The notes below the pieces were generated by a model. That model was not told where the DNA came from. It saw only the letters and a program-made list of their open reading frames with translations, and did not search any database. Of a stretch of DNA of 64,000 bases, positions 10,001-19,164 are shown piece after piece (the first letter of the stretch is position 1; each line of letters starts with the position of its first letter). A program made the position numbers and the translations under genes. Source of the DNA: Amorphophallus konjac. Its lineage: Eukaryota > Streptophyta > Magnoliopsida > Alismatales > Araceae. The DNA lies in NCBI GenBank assembly GCA_022559845.1, contig CM040124.1, forward strand, positions 74,175,491 through 74,239,490, given 5' to 3'.

Positions 10001-12067
10001 ATATGCTAATACGTTTCCAAGAATGGCATATCTGTAATTTTGCCTGTAACAATGGCATTTATGCAAACAAGCCTTCTAAGATTTGTTCTCCACTTCTCTG
10101 TCACATTGAAGTTATTTTTATACTTTTCCTGCAAAATGGAAATTCAATTCTCCTACAGGCATGTCGTAAGGATTATGTGCAAGGTTAAGAAGGGTAAAAA
10201 GGCATCCCTATGAGTTGGCTTAGATGTCATTAGTGCATGCATCTGGCAACTGTGCTGAAAGCCTGGAAATAACTTGCTTAGTTAAAACATCTATCAGATG
10301 GAGGGGAATGTACCGGTCAAATTAGCTCCACTGATTGACAATCAATTTGCTTTCTGTCGTTGTAGTAAGTCTAACCAAGAAGGAAAAAAAATCATAGGAT
10401 ATACAGATGTCGAATCATAGACTTTTGCAATTTCTTTAGATATTAGGATCTTAACCAAGGATTACCTGACATTAGCTTAATGAGCTTTTTCTCCACATGT
10501 ATCGCATTTTCATTTGACAAGTCTTTGCAAGATGTTATGGTTTCACACAGATAAGAGAGCTACGGATGCAATCTGCCTCAATGAAATAGAGGGATGGATT
10601 GGACTAGAAAAACCCACAGAGAACACATCTTTCATGGTTACCAATGGGTTGCGTTTGAATTTAAATAGAATTCATGATTTTGAGAGGAATATGATGCAAG
10701 TAATCATCATATGAAAAATTAATCTGAGATGAATCGTTGTTCAAACATATGGGCTTTTCTGGCACGAAAAAGAAACTCACACCATACAAAAGAAAATTCT
10801 TCGTAGCAACAGGAAAGGTGGAGGCTCTCTGCTAGAGGTATCTATCCCAATGATCAGAGTTGCCAAGGAGCAGATGATGATAGCAATATGCAAAAAACAA
10901 GGGGAACTCCCAAATCAAAATGATTAAATTAAGAAGTATCAGTAAGATATTACCGCATAATGTCTTCAGGATCTAAAACAATGGAACTACTGAAGAGAGA
11001 TACAAGGGCACATATAATCAACGACAAAAGTCTGTTGACTAGACATCATCGTAATTCATAAATATCAAAGGTATGTGGCATATCCATCACGCTGTTTGTT
11101 TGTGACTTCCACGATCCAAGCATTCTCCCTAATGTACATCAGCTGTCCGCTTTCCTGCTTTTGAAGTTGACAAAAACAAGTCGGAAGGGGCACCTGTGTG
11201 CTATTATGTCTAGAACTGGAGGCGAGCCCATCACCCATGTGCTACCGCATCTAGAATTAAATGGAGAAAAGGGAAAGGAAAAGTGAATCCAATTCATCCA
11301 ATCCCCAGCTCAATCAGTTCTCAAGTCTGGCCATCATAACCCCGGATAAGTCACTGCCGAAGAATATCATCCGCTATCCACAATGCCACCAGAGCAGATT
11401 TAAGTTTTGCCGAACACAGCCGATAAGACGGTACAAATTCAAATTAGAAATAAACAAATAAATAACCTCTCACTATCCTCAACATGTTTTTAGGACACCA
11501 GACTCGCCACTTTTTTTCTTATTCCAACACCAGATTTCCTCACGACGATCCCCAGCATCACTCTGTGGACGCACTCAGAGGAGGGATGATCAATGCCCCT
11601 CTCCCCCGCGCTAATAATATTTCGAAGTGAGCATCCTAAGTGCGGAGTCTTTTAACTGACGCCTAACCAAATTAGTTCAGATAACAATTCCGTGATATCA
11701 AAAGGGAAGCCCTACTTTGTTTCCACCACACAACCACAAATGCCATCCACGGGAGACCGAGCAAGAAGAGTTATCCACCCTGCAATTCATCTTCTAAGGT
11801 GCCCTTTAACATCAAAATCGAATTTTTCGTCCAGACACATAACTCTGTCCAACGGGACGAAAAGCGCAAAGCTGGGGTATCACAAATGACGCGAGTATAA
11901 ATTGCGAAGGAGAGAAGTTTCCCGTTTGGTGGATCAGGTATCGGCGGGGATGAACAAAAAAGGAAAGGGGCTTAGAAGCTAGTACAACCTGTGCGATCTC
12001 GAGCACGAAGCGAAGCCTGTTGGTGTTCGTGCACAATCCGGACGAGCGAGGACTCCAGGTCCTCCAT
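1008..12067 (-). CDS. BLOS1: BLOS1: BLOC-1 subunit 1 (GCN5L1 family), 3 coding exons
   Basis: Coding exons on the minus strand are 12067-11989 (79 nt), 1468-1263 (206 nt) and 1097-1008 (90 nt, with stop). Both introns have GT/AG borders and the phases match exactly, giving 124 aa. The start is the ATG at 12067-12065, which opens MEDLESSLVRIVHEHQ. Exon 2 carries the conserved family core (EKAKKDALRTATRVSELLVD, then NGGVEEAFVNEKRIELEIRA, then YTKQTNQWLA). Exon 3 carries the conserved tail EIGDFENWMKTMEYDCKSI. The family is a small helical, coiled-coil subunit of the BLOC-1 complex on endosomes. In Arabidopsis BLOS1 binds SNX1 and affects vacuolar sorting of PIN auxin carriers. The coding frame is intact and the length is close to plant homologues. 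Intron 2 is 165 bp. Intron 1 is 10,520 bp because of transposon insertions. The upstream strand has a pyrimidine (CT)n tract, common in plant 5' leaders. Confidence 0.93.
2108..2392 (-). mobile_element. tRNA-derived SINE with 11-bp target duplication
   Basis: An 11-bp direct repeat AGGTACATGTT flanks the segment (2097-2107 and 2393-2403). Read on the minus strand, the head has a pol III B-box-like sequence (GGTCGCAAGTTTAATTCC) about 50 nt downstream of the start. The far end is A-rich (the T-rich tract at 2108-2127 on the plus strand). About 285 bp, an internal promoter-like head, an A-rich tail and a variable-length duplication fit a tRNA-related SINE. There is no coding capacity. The exact family is not identified. 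Confidence 0.7.
2524..3277 (-). repeat. 3' LTR of the young Copia element
   Basis: 754 bp, TGATAG...TTCCAACA on the plus strand. No difference from the other LTR was found on reading. A weak TATA-like sequence (minus-strand TTTATATTGC) lies near the U3 end, about 40-50 bp from the CA terminus at 3277. Small open frames inside are LTR sequence, not genes. Confidence 0.95.
3278..3290 (-). promoter_or_regulatory. Polypurine tract of the young Copia element
   Basis: The minus strand reads CTTGGTGGGCGAA directly before the TG of the 3' LTR. Purine richness is moderate, but the position is right for priming plus-strand DNA synthesis. Confidence 0.6.
3811..7752 (-). CDS. Copia gag-pol polyprotein, intact (1313 aa)
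   Basis: This single frame encodes every function of a Copia element. Gag occupies residues 1 to about 260 and has a CCHC knuckle CYVCGRPGHKAYKC at 246-259. The protease has its catalytic DTG at 314-316 (WLVDTGANVHVC). The integrase has an HHCC zinc finger at about 447-481 and a DD35E triad D507, D570, E606, with 35 residues between the last two. Reverse transcriptase has YVDD at 989-992. RNase H has D1152, E1193 and D1231. I see no frameshift, stop or missing catalytic residue. The ATG lies only 34 nt after the 5' LTR. The lineage within Copia is not certain; the gag start (DKFSGPFFKRWQQKM) resembles Tork-like elements. Confidence 0.97.
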   Translation of the reverse strand: MAPEIVARPDKFSGPFFKRWQQKMRYWLTSLALFSVIESAPPADDENEPARSVDVAKFKERDYLCTGSILSCLSDKLYDIYCTAKSAKDLWLALEKKYGSEDVGLDKIMVANYFDYKMKDSASIVDQAHEIQSLVLDIQRCGMSIDEKFQVCALITKLPPSWNDFSLSLQHKRDEMTVEQLISAIQVEERNRDRNKTRNPPPEPEFQSKANLIEKPTSHSFNKTFKKSNDIKGKKKIKKESEKITCYVCGRPGHKAYKCYERKGRNNKPYKGKKSAATDQQVNVLTVGTTSDERFISFNPEIHVACLPTDWLVDTGANVHVCSDRALFSSYQGLEGRSVTMGNSTAARVEGEGRVDLKLTSGKTLSLYKVQHVPDVRRNLVSGSLLVQQDYELVFKSNKVVITRHGNFVGKGYLCNGLFVLNVSDNVSFNESYSSVSFHVESSDLWHARLSHVNFNTIKRMMHLDLIPKFDVKHADKCQVCVQAKQPRKPFKSVDRNTSILELIHSDICEGTSSLTRGGKRYFITFIDDASKFCILYLLRTKDEALEKFMAFKSLSEKQTEKLLKRLRSDRGGEYMSNAMTDFCVKNGIIHELTAPYSPESNGVAERKNRTLMDMVNSMLCSSGLPENMWGEALLSACHVLNCVPHKAKDKSPFEMWFKRKPNYKLLRVWGCLAKIKIPENKKRKIGSKTVDGAFIGYAENSSAYRFLIIKSDISDISVNTICEFGDAIFYEDIFPFKAKDTVCIDSSFIPSSSTSSHVPHDHIDIEPRRSKRTRIEKSFGDDFISYLVEDDPLTFKDAMLSSDSSFWNEAVNGEIESIRSNHTWELVDLPPGAKTIGCKWIFKKKLRPDGSIDKYKARLVAKGFRQKEGIDFFDTYSPVARMTTIRVLVALASIYDLKVHQMDVKTAFLNGELDEEIYMDQPEGFIVSGQEHKVCKLVKSLYGLKQAPKQWHLKFDEVICSNGFSICESDKCLYVKVFDYTCIILCLYVDDILILGNDLMLINETKQFLSGKFDMKDLGEAEVILGLRLLKSPEGYSISQSHYVEKVLSRFGLYDCKPVSTPFDPSVILKKHHGECVEQLRYSQLIGSLMYLSNCSRPDISFAVNRLSRYTHCPNKIHWHALERICRYLKGTLFHALHYGRYPPVMEGYCDASWVTGKAQGKGTTGFVFMLGGGAVAWKSTKQTILARSTMEAELVAAEVTGREAEWLKNLMVELPLLSKPIPAISIHCDSQAAIAKAKSEKINDKLSTHIRLKLKFMREYLIKGIVSLDYVKSVKNLADPLTKGLNRNLVEQSSRGMGLKPMLNTITSNPT
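7753..7786 (-). promoter_or_regulatory. Primer-binding region, non-canonical
   Basis: The 34 nt between the LTR and the gag ATG contain no TGGTATCAGAGC-type site next to the LTR. They begin (minus strand) G-TTTAGAGTCGTTCC, whose last 14 nt pair perfectly with a segment of the LTR. A degenerate initiator-Met site, TGGCACCAGAG (9 of 11 matches to TGGTATCAGAG), overlaps the gag start codon about 34 nt away. That is farther from the LTR than usual. Confidence 0.5.
7787..8540 (-). repeat. 5' LTR of the young Copia element
   Basis: Copy of 2524-3277 at an offset of 5,263 with no indels. The plus-strand segment 7900-7913 (TTTAGAGTCGTTCC) lies inside it and is exactly complementary to 7772-7785, just outside the LTR. 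That gives a 14-bp stem between U5-side LTR sequence and the normal primer-binding position. Confidence 0.95.
8541..9784 (-). other. Intron sequence, nothing recognised
   Basis: After the GTTTA target duplication this is ordinary BLOS1 intron. I found no open frame with coding character, no RNA gene and no terminal repeat. A short (AT)n/(CT)n run lies near 9745-9765. Confidence 0.6.
9794..10073. mobile_element. MULE-type MITE with 9-bp target duplication
   Basis: A 280-bp element with long imperfect terminal inverted repeats. Each end contains CCATTGTTACAGGCAAAATT followed by related sequence for roughly 80 bp. The termini are GGG and GCC. The flanks are a perfect 9-bp direct repeat TTCTAAGAT (9785-9793, 10074-10082), the length made by Mutator-like transposases. 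It has no coding capacity. Confidence 0.85.
10083..11988 (-). other. Intron sequence, nothing recognised
   Basis: This is the donor-proximal part of BLOS1 intron 1. Short open frames here lack family features. No repeat structure was seen. Confidence 0.55.
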
Positions 12068-12127
12068 GGCCGATGCTTTATCTCTCTTCATCTGATGAGA
12101 GACGTGCGAGGGCGCGCACCAGCTCGG

Positions 12128-12131
<4 letters not shown>

Positions 12132-12167
<36 letters not shown>
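12132..12167 (-). repeat. (GA)n microsatellite, (CT)n in the BLOS1 5' leader
   Basis: About 18 GA units start roughly 65 bp upstream of the BLOS1 start codon. On the gene strand this is a pyrimidine tract of the kind often found near plant transcription starts. No convincing TATA box was identified. Confidence 0.85.
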
Positions 12168-12168
<1 letters not shown>

Positions 12169-13635
12169 GCGAAGAATAAACACGTTTAACCATAGTTTTG
12201 GTGGGGCCAAAAAAATCCAAGCATCCCGTATAATTAATTATTAGCCAATCAATCGCCATGAGTTTGTCTGTAGGTAGTAGTAGTACATGGCTTCCTCTAT
12301 ATTTTGCAAAATAAATCAGGAAAGATCTGTATTTGCGTGCACACTTTTATCATGCCAACCCTGCGCACCCCGACCGTCGCGGCGCCCCCCCCCCCCCCAC
12401 ACCTTTTAACGAACTGTCGACACTTGTCGAGGGATTAAAATTCAAAGTCGGAAATCGGACCAACACTTTTTTTTATAATAGCCAATGTTGGCTGCTCCGA
12501 CCACTTACGGTGTCACACAGTTGGATTGGTTCTGGCCCGTTTTGATTTGATTGTCGATTTCCGGCCCGTTTACTCTATTATTTTTATCGAACATGTCACG
12601 TAACCGTCCCCCCGGGTCCGTGACGACTCAGTGGGCATCTCCTCTCCCTTTACGAGGGGAAGATCCCGAATTTAATATCCGATTCCTCGCCGCGTTAAAA
12701 GGAAAAAAGAAAAAGAAAAAGAAAATTTACCTACCGAAAAAAAAAAAAACGTGCCACATAACCAATTAATAGTTATGGAGTTGCCTTTTTACGGGTGCAA
12801 GTAAGTATATATCATAAACGGTAGAAGCTTGGATGAAAAGGGAAAAAAAAAATGATGCCTATAATAATACATGGAGTCATGCCATTCTTTTGGGCAACTA
12901 TCAAGTACAGAGGGAAAGAAACAAGACGTTTATGTGGTAGGAGGTTTTATGTTGGGGGGTTTCATGTCAATGAATGTGGATTAACATAATGAAATCCACA
13001 GAATTATATATATATATATATATGCTTAAGTTGGAGATGTTTACGCCAAATTCTACTGAGTCTTATTAATCAGCCAGAGTTCCCAGGTATTCTTTTAGAT
13101 GCATTCAAACCCCACCCAGGTACAACCCTTCTACACATTAAACTAAATTTTGGAATCATTTGGCAAGTAAAACACCATAAGAACACCGTGAAATGCTACA
13201 TTTTAAATGCTGTGAATATATCATATTTTTCAGGGCATAAAATATTTGTATTTATGTTGTTTAGATATTTCCTGATATGAAATATGGTCTTTTGCAATGA
13301 TGGGTACAACAATCTAGGCACTTTTAGTGAGAAAAAAAAGAGAGGATATCTTTTTTAAAAAAATCTGGACTTGCTAATTTTGTAGCTTCTCCCAACCCTC
13401 ACCTTAATATTTTCCTTTCATTTGCCTAAACCAATGTCACCAAATCAAGATTTTGTAAAAAAAAAATATTTCCTCGAGAGAAATTTTAAATTATTCAAAG
13501 GGAATCTTAATTATTTAATATGTACAAAAATTATTTTAAAATGCAATATAAATTTAGAATATAGGTACAAGAATAAGTCAATTTTCATAGGCAAGATTCT
13601 TTAGGAAAGTATATGATCAAGCTCAGATTACATCA
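12168..13635. other. Intergenic DNA between BLOS1 and element A
   Basis: AT-rich, with a C homopolymer near 12386-12398, an A-rich run near 12740 and (TA)n near 13007-13024. I see no gene. The BLOS1 promoter should lie in the first few hundred bases. Confidence 0.6.
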
Positions 13636-13840
13636 TGTTGAGTATATTCAGGTGATTTTGATGATAACAAAACGCAGGACGTACGTTCTATCACGTGCTA
13701 TCCATTAACAATCAAGTTCGACTTTCATACGCATTCAAAACCTAAGTTCATCGTGCACTATGTTCAAATGTTTAATCCTTTCCAAATGCATAAATCCACT
13801 CTGGTTTCTAAACTGACCAGGCTAAGCACAACCCACTCAC

Positions 13841-14037
13841 TGATAAGTGTGTATTTTTACCTATTAATTTATGATTATACACATTTTTATGAGTTTAAAT
13901 AATAATAAATATACACATATCACACTTATTGTTAATTTAGAGTAAAATATTTAATTTTCTGAAATTAAATAATGTTAATAAAGATATTTACTTATTTATG
14001 CAAGCATTCAAAACGGAAAAAATAAGAGAATAAAGAA

Positions 14038-14076
<39 letters not shown>

Positions 14077-15589
14077 GAACCGGGCCAAAAGCCTAGGGAA
14101 TTGTTCAAAAAGAAAGGAAAAAAATAGAAAAAAATAAATTTATCTGCTATTTTTTGAGATTTTTCTAAACTATATATAATATATATCAATATATATATAT
14201 ATATGCAGGGCGACGCACGCGGCAAGGCGAGCCAGCGCACGGACGCGCAGAAGAAAAGGTCGACCGACTGGGCAGACCGCGCCCACGCGGCATGCGGGCG
14301 GCCGGGCGGCGCACACGTGGCCCACGGGGGCTGCGTCTCACGCGGTGGGCGGCCGGGCGACCGGGCGGCGCACGCGCCGGGGAAGAGAGAGAAAGAGAAA
14401 GAATGAGAGAGGAAGAAGGAAAAGGAGGCTAAAAAAATGCCAGAAAAATTCAGAAAAATCAGCAAAAAATGTCCAAGTGTGCAACACATGTTGGCACATA
14501 ATATTGGGTCAAAAATAACAGCAATTGATTGTTCACATTGGTAAAGAATATTCACATTTGGTAATGAGTTATGTGTACCCTATATAAAGGGATTCAATTG
14601 TAATGAAAGGGGAGTTGTTAAGAGAGGAGATAGCAAAGAGTTGTGAGCTATGGGTTGCTAAGATTTGTAAGTGTTATTGAAGTTCTTATTTTGTGACTTT
14701 GGTAGGAGAAGATTTTGAGAGCTTTGTATTTAAGTTTTGAAGTTTGTTGTTAGTTTGTATTGAATACTTTCATTGTACTCTTAGCCATTTTTGGCTCTTC
14801 ATAGTCAATTTACAAGCTTATGTGATCCTTATTTCAATTTATTTTCTTCTACAAAGTTGTTTATCTTTAAGTGTTCTTCAACTTCTTTTTCTATCATTTC
14901 TTCCAGTTCCTTTTAGATTGAAAGTTATTTCCAATTTTCTTAAGTGCTGTTCTACGTGGTTACTATTCATCCGAGTTGATACCTCCTGCCATTTCTTCAT
15001 TTTAAAGTCTTTCCAATCATAATTTTACTCTGAGTTCTTAATGAAAGTTGTTCCTAACTTTGAGATCTAAGTTTTCTTCTTCTACCACTTCTCCAAATTC
15101 TTCTTCTTTTATGAGTTAGAATTAATTTTTCACTGTTCTGATTTCAGCCATTTACTGTTCATCCGAACCAATAGGTCTTGATTTTTAAAGTTTTTCACTA
15201 TCTTCCTCTCATTTTCTGTTTCTGTGTTCTTCATCAAACTTCTTCATCTTTTCATTATCTACAACTTTCATTTATTCCACTTCTTCTAATTGTGTCTGGT
15301 TTAAAAGTTATTTCTCTTCCTAGTTCACCTTAGTTTCATTATAATTGTCTATTTGTTCTTCTATCGATTCCACATTTCTAAATTGCATCCCAATCTTTCT
15401 AAGGCGGTTTAAATTCAATTCTCTTGATTTTTAAATCTTAAAAACGTAAGATTTTTAACTTTCAAATCTACTTCTCCCTGTGGATTCGACTCGGTCTCAC
15501 CACTTAACTATTTCATTTATTTAATTTGTGGGCCGGATATTGTAATTTGATAGTGGAGCGTATTAACGACGTGTGTTTTCCGCGCATCA
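13841..15589 (+). mobile_element. Solo LTR nested in the LTR of element A
   Basis: 1,749 bp from TGATAAGTGTG to CGCGCATCA, flanked by a perfect 5-bp duplication CTCAC (13836-13840, 15590-15594). A TATA box (TATATAAAG at 14581) lies in the middle. The 3' part ends in a T-rich stretch and a segment around CTGTGGATTCGACTCGGTCTCACC, which I associate with Ty3/gypsy LTR ends. There is no internal region, so this is a solo LTR left by LTR-LTR recombination. Confidence 0.85.
14581..14589 (+). promoter_or_regulatory. TATA box of the solo LTR
   Basis: TATATAAAG follows a GC-rich block (about 14205-14390) and sits about 740 bp into the LTR. Start-site position is not established. Confidence 0.6.
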
Positions 15590-16236
15590 CTCACCTTGAT
15601 TGGAACAAGGTAGCCATAAACTGATTCGTTCAAGTATTATGTTGCATTGGCTAACTTCCTTATTTTTTGTAGGAAATCCAGCCAGCGGTCGATCACTAGC
15701 CAGGGCCGGTCGACCGGTTTTCCCAAAACTAAAAAGTCATATTCCTATAAAATTCCGGTCAACCGCCCCATATACCGGTCGACCGCCAGTCTCGAAAGCC
15801 TTCATTTTTGACTTTGTGTTCTCAACGTGGGAAGCCCTATTCATTGGGTTTGTTTAATCCAAAAGTCACCATACTTACCATGATTTGTGGATCTGGTTCC
15901 TGGCTTGTCTCTTGACCATTCAAGAGTTATAAAAATATCTCTTTGGGGCTTGTAACGCTAATCAATCCAAGGAGGCTAAAGGAGGCTATCAAGGGGAGAT
16001 TCAAGTGTTGGTACTGTAGCCATTAACAGTGCTCCGGGGAGGAAGTTCTTCATCCATCTTCAAGTGATTCAACCCACATCTGGAGCTGATCAACCCCAAG
16101 CCAAGTGGAGATCAAACTGCATCCAAAACCTTCTTCATCAACTAAGGGGGAGCTTGAATCTGAAGTTTTCTCTTTGTGTCTTCCATTCAATTTTTGTTTC
16201 AGATTCAAGTGTGTGTTCTTGTAATTTCTGAATACT

Positions 16237-16289
16237 TGTGTGTGTGTGTGTGGATCTACGCAGATCTGTGTGTGTGTGTGTGTGTGTGT
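16237..16289 (+). repeat. (TG)n microsatellite split by a short inverted repeat
   Basis: Two (TG)n runs are separated by GATCTACGCAGATC, itself a 5-bp-stem inverted repeat (GATCT/AGATC). It lies in the R/U5 side of the LTR of element A. Confidence 0.8.
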
Positions 16290-16875
16290 TTATTTCTTCA
16301 CATCTCTTTGTGATTCGGTGCTTGTGCACCTTCGTGGGAGTTCTGAACTCACACGAGTGTGTGTGTTTGTGCTTTGATCTTGTAACCTTCTACAAGATAG
16401 TGTGTGAATCCTCACAGTCGATGAGGGGTGGACGTAGGTTGCAGTTGTTGCATCCGAACCACCTAAAAATCTTGGTCTTCTGTGTGGTTTGCTCCTTATC
16501 TTCTACCTCCAATTCAGCTCTAGCTCTTTTGCATATTTCTTCATCATCTAGGTTCTTTGTTTAGATCTAGCTTTATTAAACCCTTTACGGGAAGATCTCT
16601 GGTATATCAAAAGGTAGTTTCTGATCGACAAGGTTAGTCCCGTCGGGAGGAAAATACCTTGTGTGAGAGAATCTTCAGATTCCCGGACTCCGCCTGGTAC
16701 CAAAGAACTACTGTAGGGGTTGATTTAGCCAGATTTCTTTTGTAATCCATCAGTTCTATACTTGTTTGTTGTTTGATCTTAATACGTGTTTTAAATCTGG
16801 TAAAAGTTTTTAAAATCTGTAATCACCTAATTCACCTCCCCCCCTCTTGGGTGTCATTGATCGCGGGACTTCAAT

Positions 16876-16887
16876 TGGCATCAGAGC
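16876..16887 (+). promoter_or_regulatory. Primer-binding site of element A (initiator Met tRNA)
   Basis: TGGCATCAGAGC lies two bases after the LTR. It has one mismatch to the canonical TGGTATCAGAGC. Confidence 0.85.
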
Positions 16888-16937
16888 TAAGGCTCTATTT
16901 CTTTCTGATCTAACGATCTGGAGTAAGATCCAGATCA

Positions 16938-18410
16938 ATGGCAAACAAGGGTATGATGCCTGAGGGTCACTCCATTCATCGTCCTCCATACTTTGATGGC
17001 TCAAATTACTCTTATTGGAAAAGTAGAATGCATGTTTTTCTGAGAGCCCAGGAGTATGAGATCTGGAGAGTTGTGGACAAGGATCCTTACAAACTCTCTG
17101 ACGATGAAGAGAAATGGACACCCGAGGAAATTAAAAAATGCACTGTCAATTTTAATGCTATGAATATTATGCAATGTGCTATACATCCTAATGAATTTTC
17201 ACGTGTATCCATGTGCAGCTCAGCGAAATAAATGTTGGACAAGTTGCGTCTCATATATGAGGGAACCTCCGAGGTCAAGGAGACCAAGGCCAACCTACTC
17301 GTCAGAGACTACGAACTATTCAAGATGAAATCTGAAGAATCTATCTCTAAAATGTTCGCAAGGTTAACTGAGATTACCAATGGTCTCAAGAGTCTCGGAA
17401 AAGAATACACCAATTCTGAGCTCGTAAGGAAAGTGTTGAGATCACTTCCATCGGCGTGGCATACAAAAGCCACAGTAATTGATGATTCGAAAAATCTGTC
17501 CACACTCACTTTGGACGAGCTCATATGGTCGCTCATGACCTATGAGATAAACATGAAGAGAACAGCCGAGGAAGACATGAAGAAGAAGAAAGTGATTGGA
17601 TTAAAAGCTCATCAATCTGATGAAGACTTTCAGGAAGAAGAATCCAGCGAGGGAAGCAATGAAGAAGAAGACTTGGCCATGATAACTCACCAAATAAGGA
17701 GATTTTTGAGAAAGAAGAGGAATTTCCAAGGCAACTTCAAAAAGGGGCAAAGGAAGCCCATTCAAACCAAGGGCGAGTCAAGCAAGCCCAACAATGTCAT
17801 TTGCTATGAATGCAAGAAGCCCGGACACATGAGAGGAGAGTGTCTAGATCTGAAGAAGAAGTTCAAGAAGGAGAAATTCAGAAAGTCAAAAGCAATGGTC
17901 GCTACATGGAGCGACGAAGAGGAAGAGTTGTCCGAAGAAGAGCTCGGAGAGCTCATGGAGAGCATGTGCCTCATGGCACATGAAGATGATTCGACGGAGG
18001 TCAATTCTGACCCTGATTTTATTTCAAATGAACAATAGGAGTCGGAATATGAAAAATTGTATACAAAATATAAAAAAATCAGATCTGAAAATAAAACTCT
18101 CAAAAAGAAAATTGATGGTTCATCACATGAGGATATCTTTGTTAAATTTGAGAAACTGAAACAAGAATGGTTTGAGTTAACAGAGGAAAAAGAAACCATG
18201 CTTCAAATAATTTCAGATCTTAAAAAAATCAAAGAGGAGTTATCTTGCAAGATATCTGAAATGGAAAAAGTGTGTGAAAAAATGAAAATTGAAGAAAAAA
18301 TTCTGAAATCCACAAATTCGGAACTTGAAAGAAAACTGCGAGTTTGGATAAAGAAGTGGCTGAACTTCTGTCCACCTTGTCAAGGTTTATCAAGGGCAAA
18401 TAAAATCTAG
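16938..18410 (+). pseudogene. gag of element A (broken)
   Basis: The frame from ATG 16938 encodes a UBN2-type gag: PPYFDGSNYSYWKSRM near the start, then EEKW, and a capsid-like region through about 17560. A CCHC knuckle CYECKKPGHMRGEC is encoded near 17804-17845, followed by a Glu-rich segment and a lysine-rich coiled coil (18040-18350). In-frame stops lie at 17229-17231 (TAA) and 18036-18038 (TAG). The frame is lost after about 18350. It is otherwise co-linear with Sirevirus gag and is non-functional as it stands. Confidence 0.85.
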
Positions 18411-18451
18411 ATAACTTGTTGGGAGTAAGAGTCAATTTCTAGAAGGAAGGA

Positions 18452-19164
18452 TTGGGATACACTCCCCAAAATAAACCTTTGAGCATAAAATCACTACATC
18501 CTATGTTCATGAAAAAGAAAATAACCATGCTTCATGTTCCAACTCTAAGCCAAAACATGTCCAACCCAAACCACGACAACTTCAAAGAAAGTTTGCACCT
18601 GTTAATTGTTATCATTGTGGTAGATTTGGTCATGTTGTTGCAAATTGTTGGTTCAAATAAAATTCACCAAGAAATCATACTTTCTGGATCAAGAAAAGAT
18701 ATGCACAGAATTGGACTAACTCCTACGGACCCAAACTAGCTTGGGTACCAAAATCATTTGCATGAGAATGTTGTTTCTTGCAGATATGTCTTGAAGCCAT
18801 GGGGAGCAAATGGTACTTGGATAGCGGCTGCTCAAGACATATGACAGGGGATAGGAAGGTGTTCTCTACACTGCAAGACAAGGATGGAGGTTCAGTTGCA
18901 TTTGGAGGTAAGGACAAAGGTAAAATCATTAGAATAGGCAATATAGGTAAGAATTCTGAAATTCTTATCAAGAATGTCCTTTTGGTGAAAGGCTTAAATC
19001 ACAATCTCTTGAGCATAAGCCAGTTGTGTGACAAGGGTTTTAAAATTATTTTTGATGAAATCCACTGCCTTGTCATAAATAAAACCTCTAATGAAATCAG
19101 ATTCATCGGCAAGAGAAGCAACAATGTCTATACTATTGATCTAGATGATGTTTCCCGTGATGAT
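18452..19164 (+). pseudogene. Gag end, protease and start of integrase of element A (5' part of pol)
   Basis: A second CCHC knuckle CYHCGRFGHVVANC is encoded at 18607-18648. A protease with YLDSGCSRHMTGD follows (from about 18811), then the pre-integrase region up to DLDDVSRDD at 19164, where element B begins. The DSG protease motif is the usual Copia variant. The same frame resumes at 36237 after removal of the insertion and one copy of the ATGAT duplication. Confidence 0.85.

Larger units (their letters stand above)
1469..11988 (-). other. BLOS1 intron 1 (10.5 kb, transposon-filled)
   Basis: On the minus strand the donor follows GATCGCACAG (GT at 11988-11987) and the acceptor is AG at 1470-1469. 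Three mobile elements account for about 6.6 kb: a SINE, a complete Copia element and a MULE-MITE. All lie away from the splice sites. The Copia element and the SINE run in the same direction as the gene. The rest (1488-2096, 2404-2523, 8541-9784, 10083-11988) is AT-rich intron sequence in which I see no further gene. Confidence 0.9.
13636..16873 (+). repeat. 5' LTR of element A (interrupted)
   Basis: It starts TGTTGAG and ends CTTCA two bases before the primer site. Without the nested solo LTR and its duplication it would be about 1,484 bp. It contains GGTCGACC-type palindromes at 15706-15717 and 15776-15785 and a split (TG)n tract near 16237-16289. Confidence 0.8.

Noticed and set aside
14203..14555. 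Protein-coding gene in the GC-rich block of the solo LTR
   Set aside because: Low-complexity GC-rich sequence between AT repeats, inside a defined solo LTR; open on both strands.
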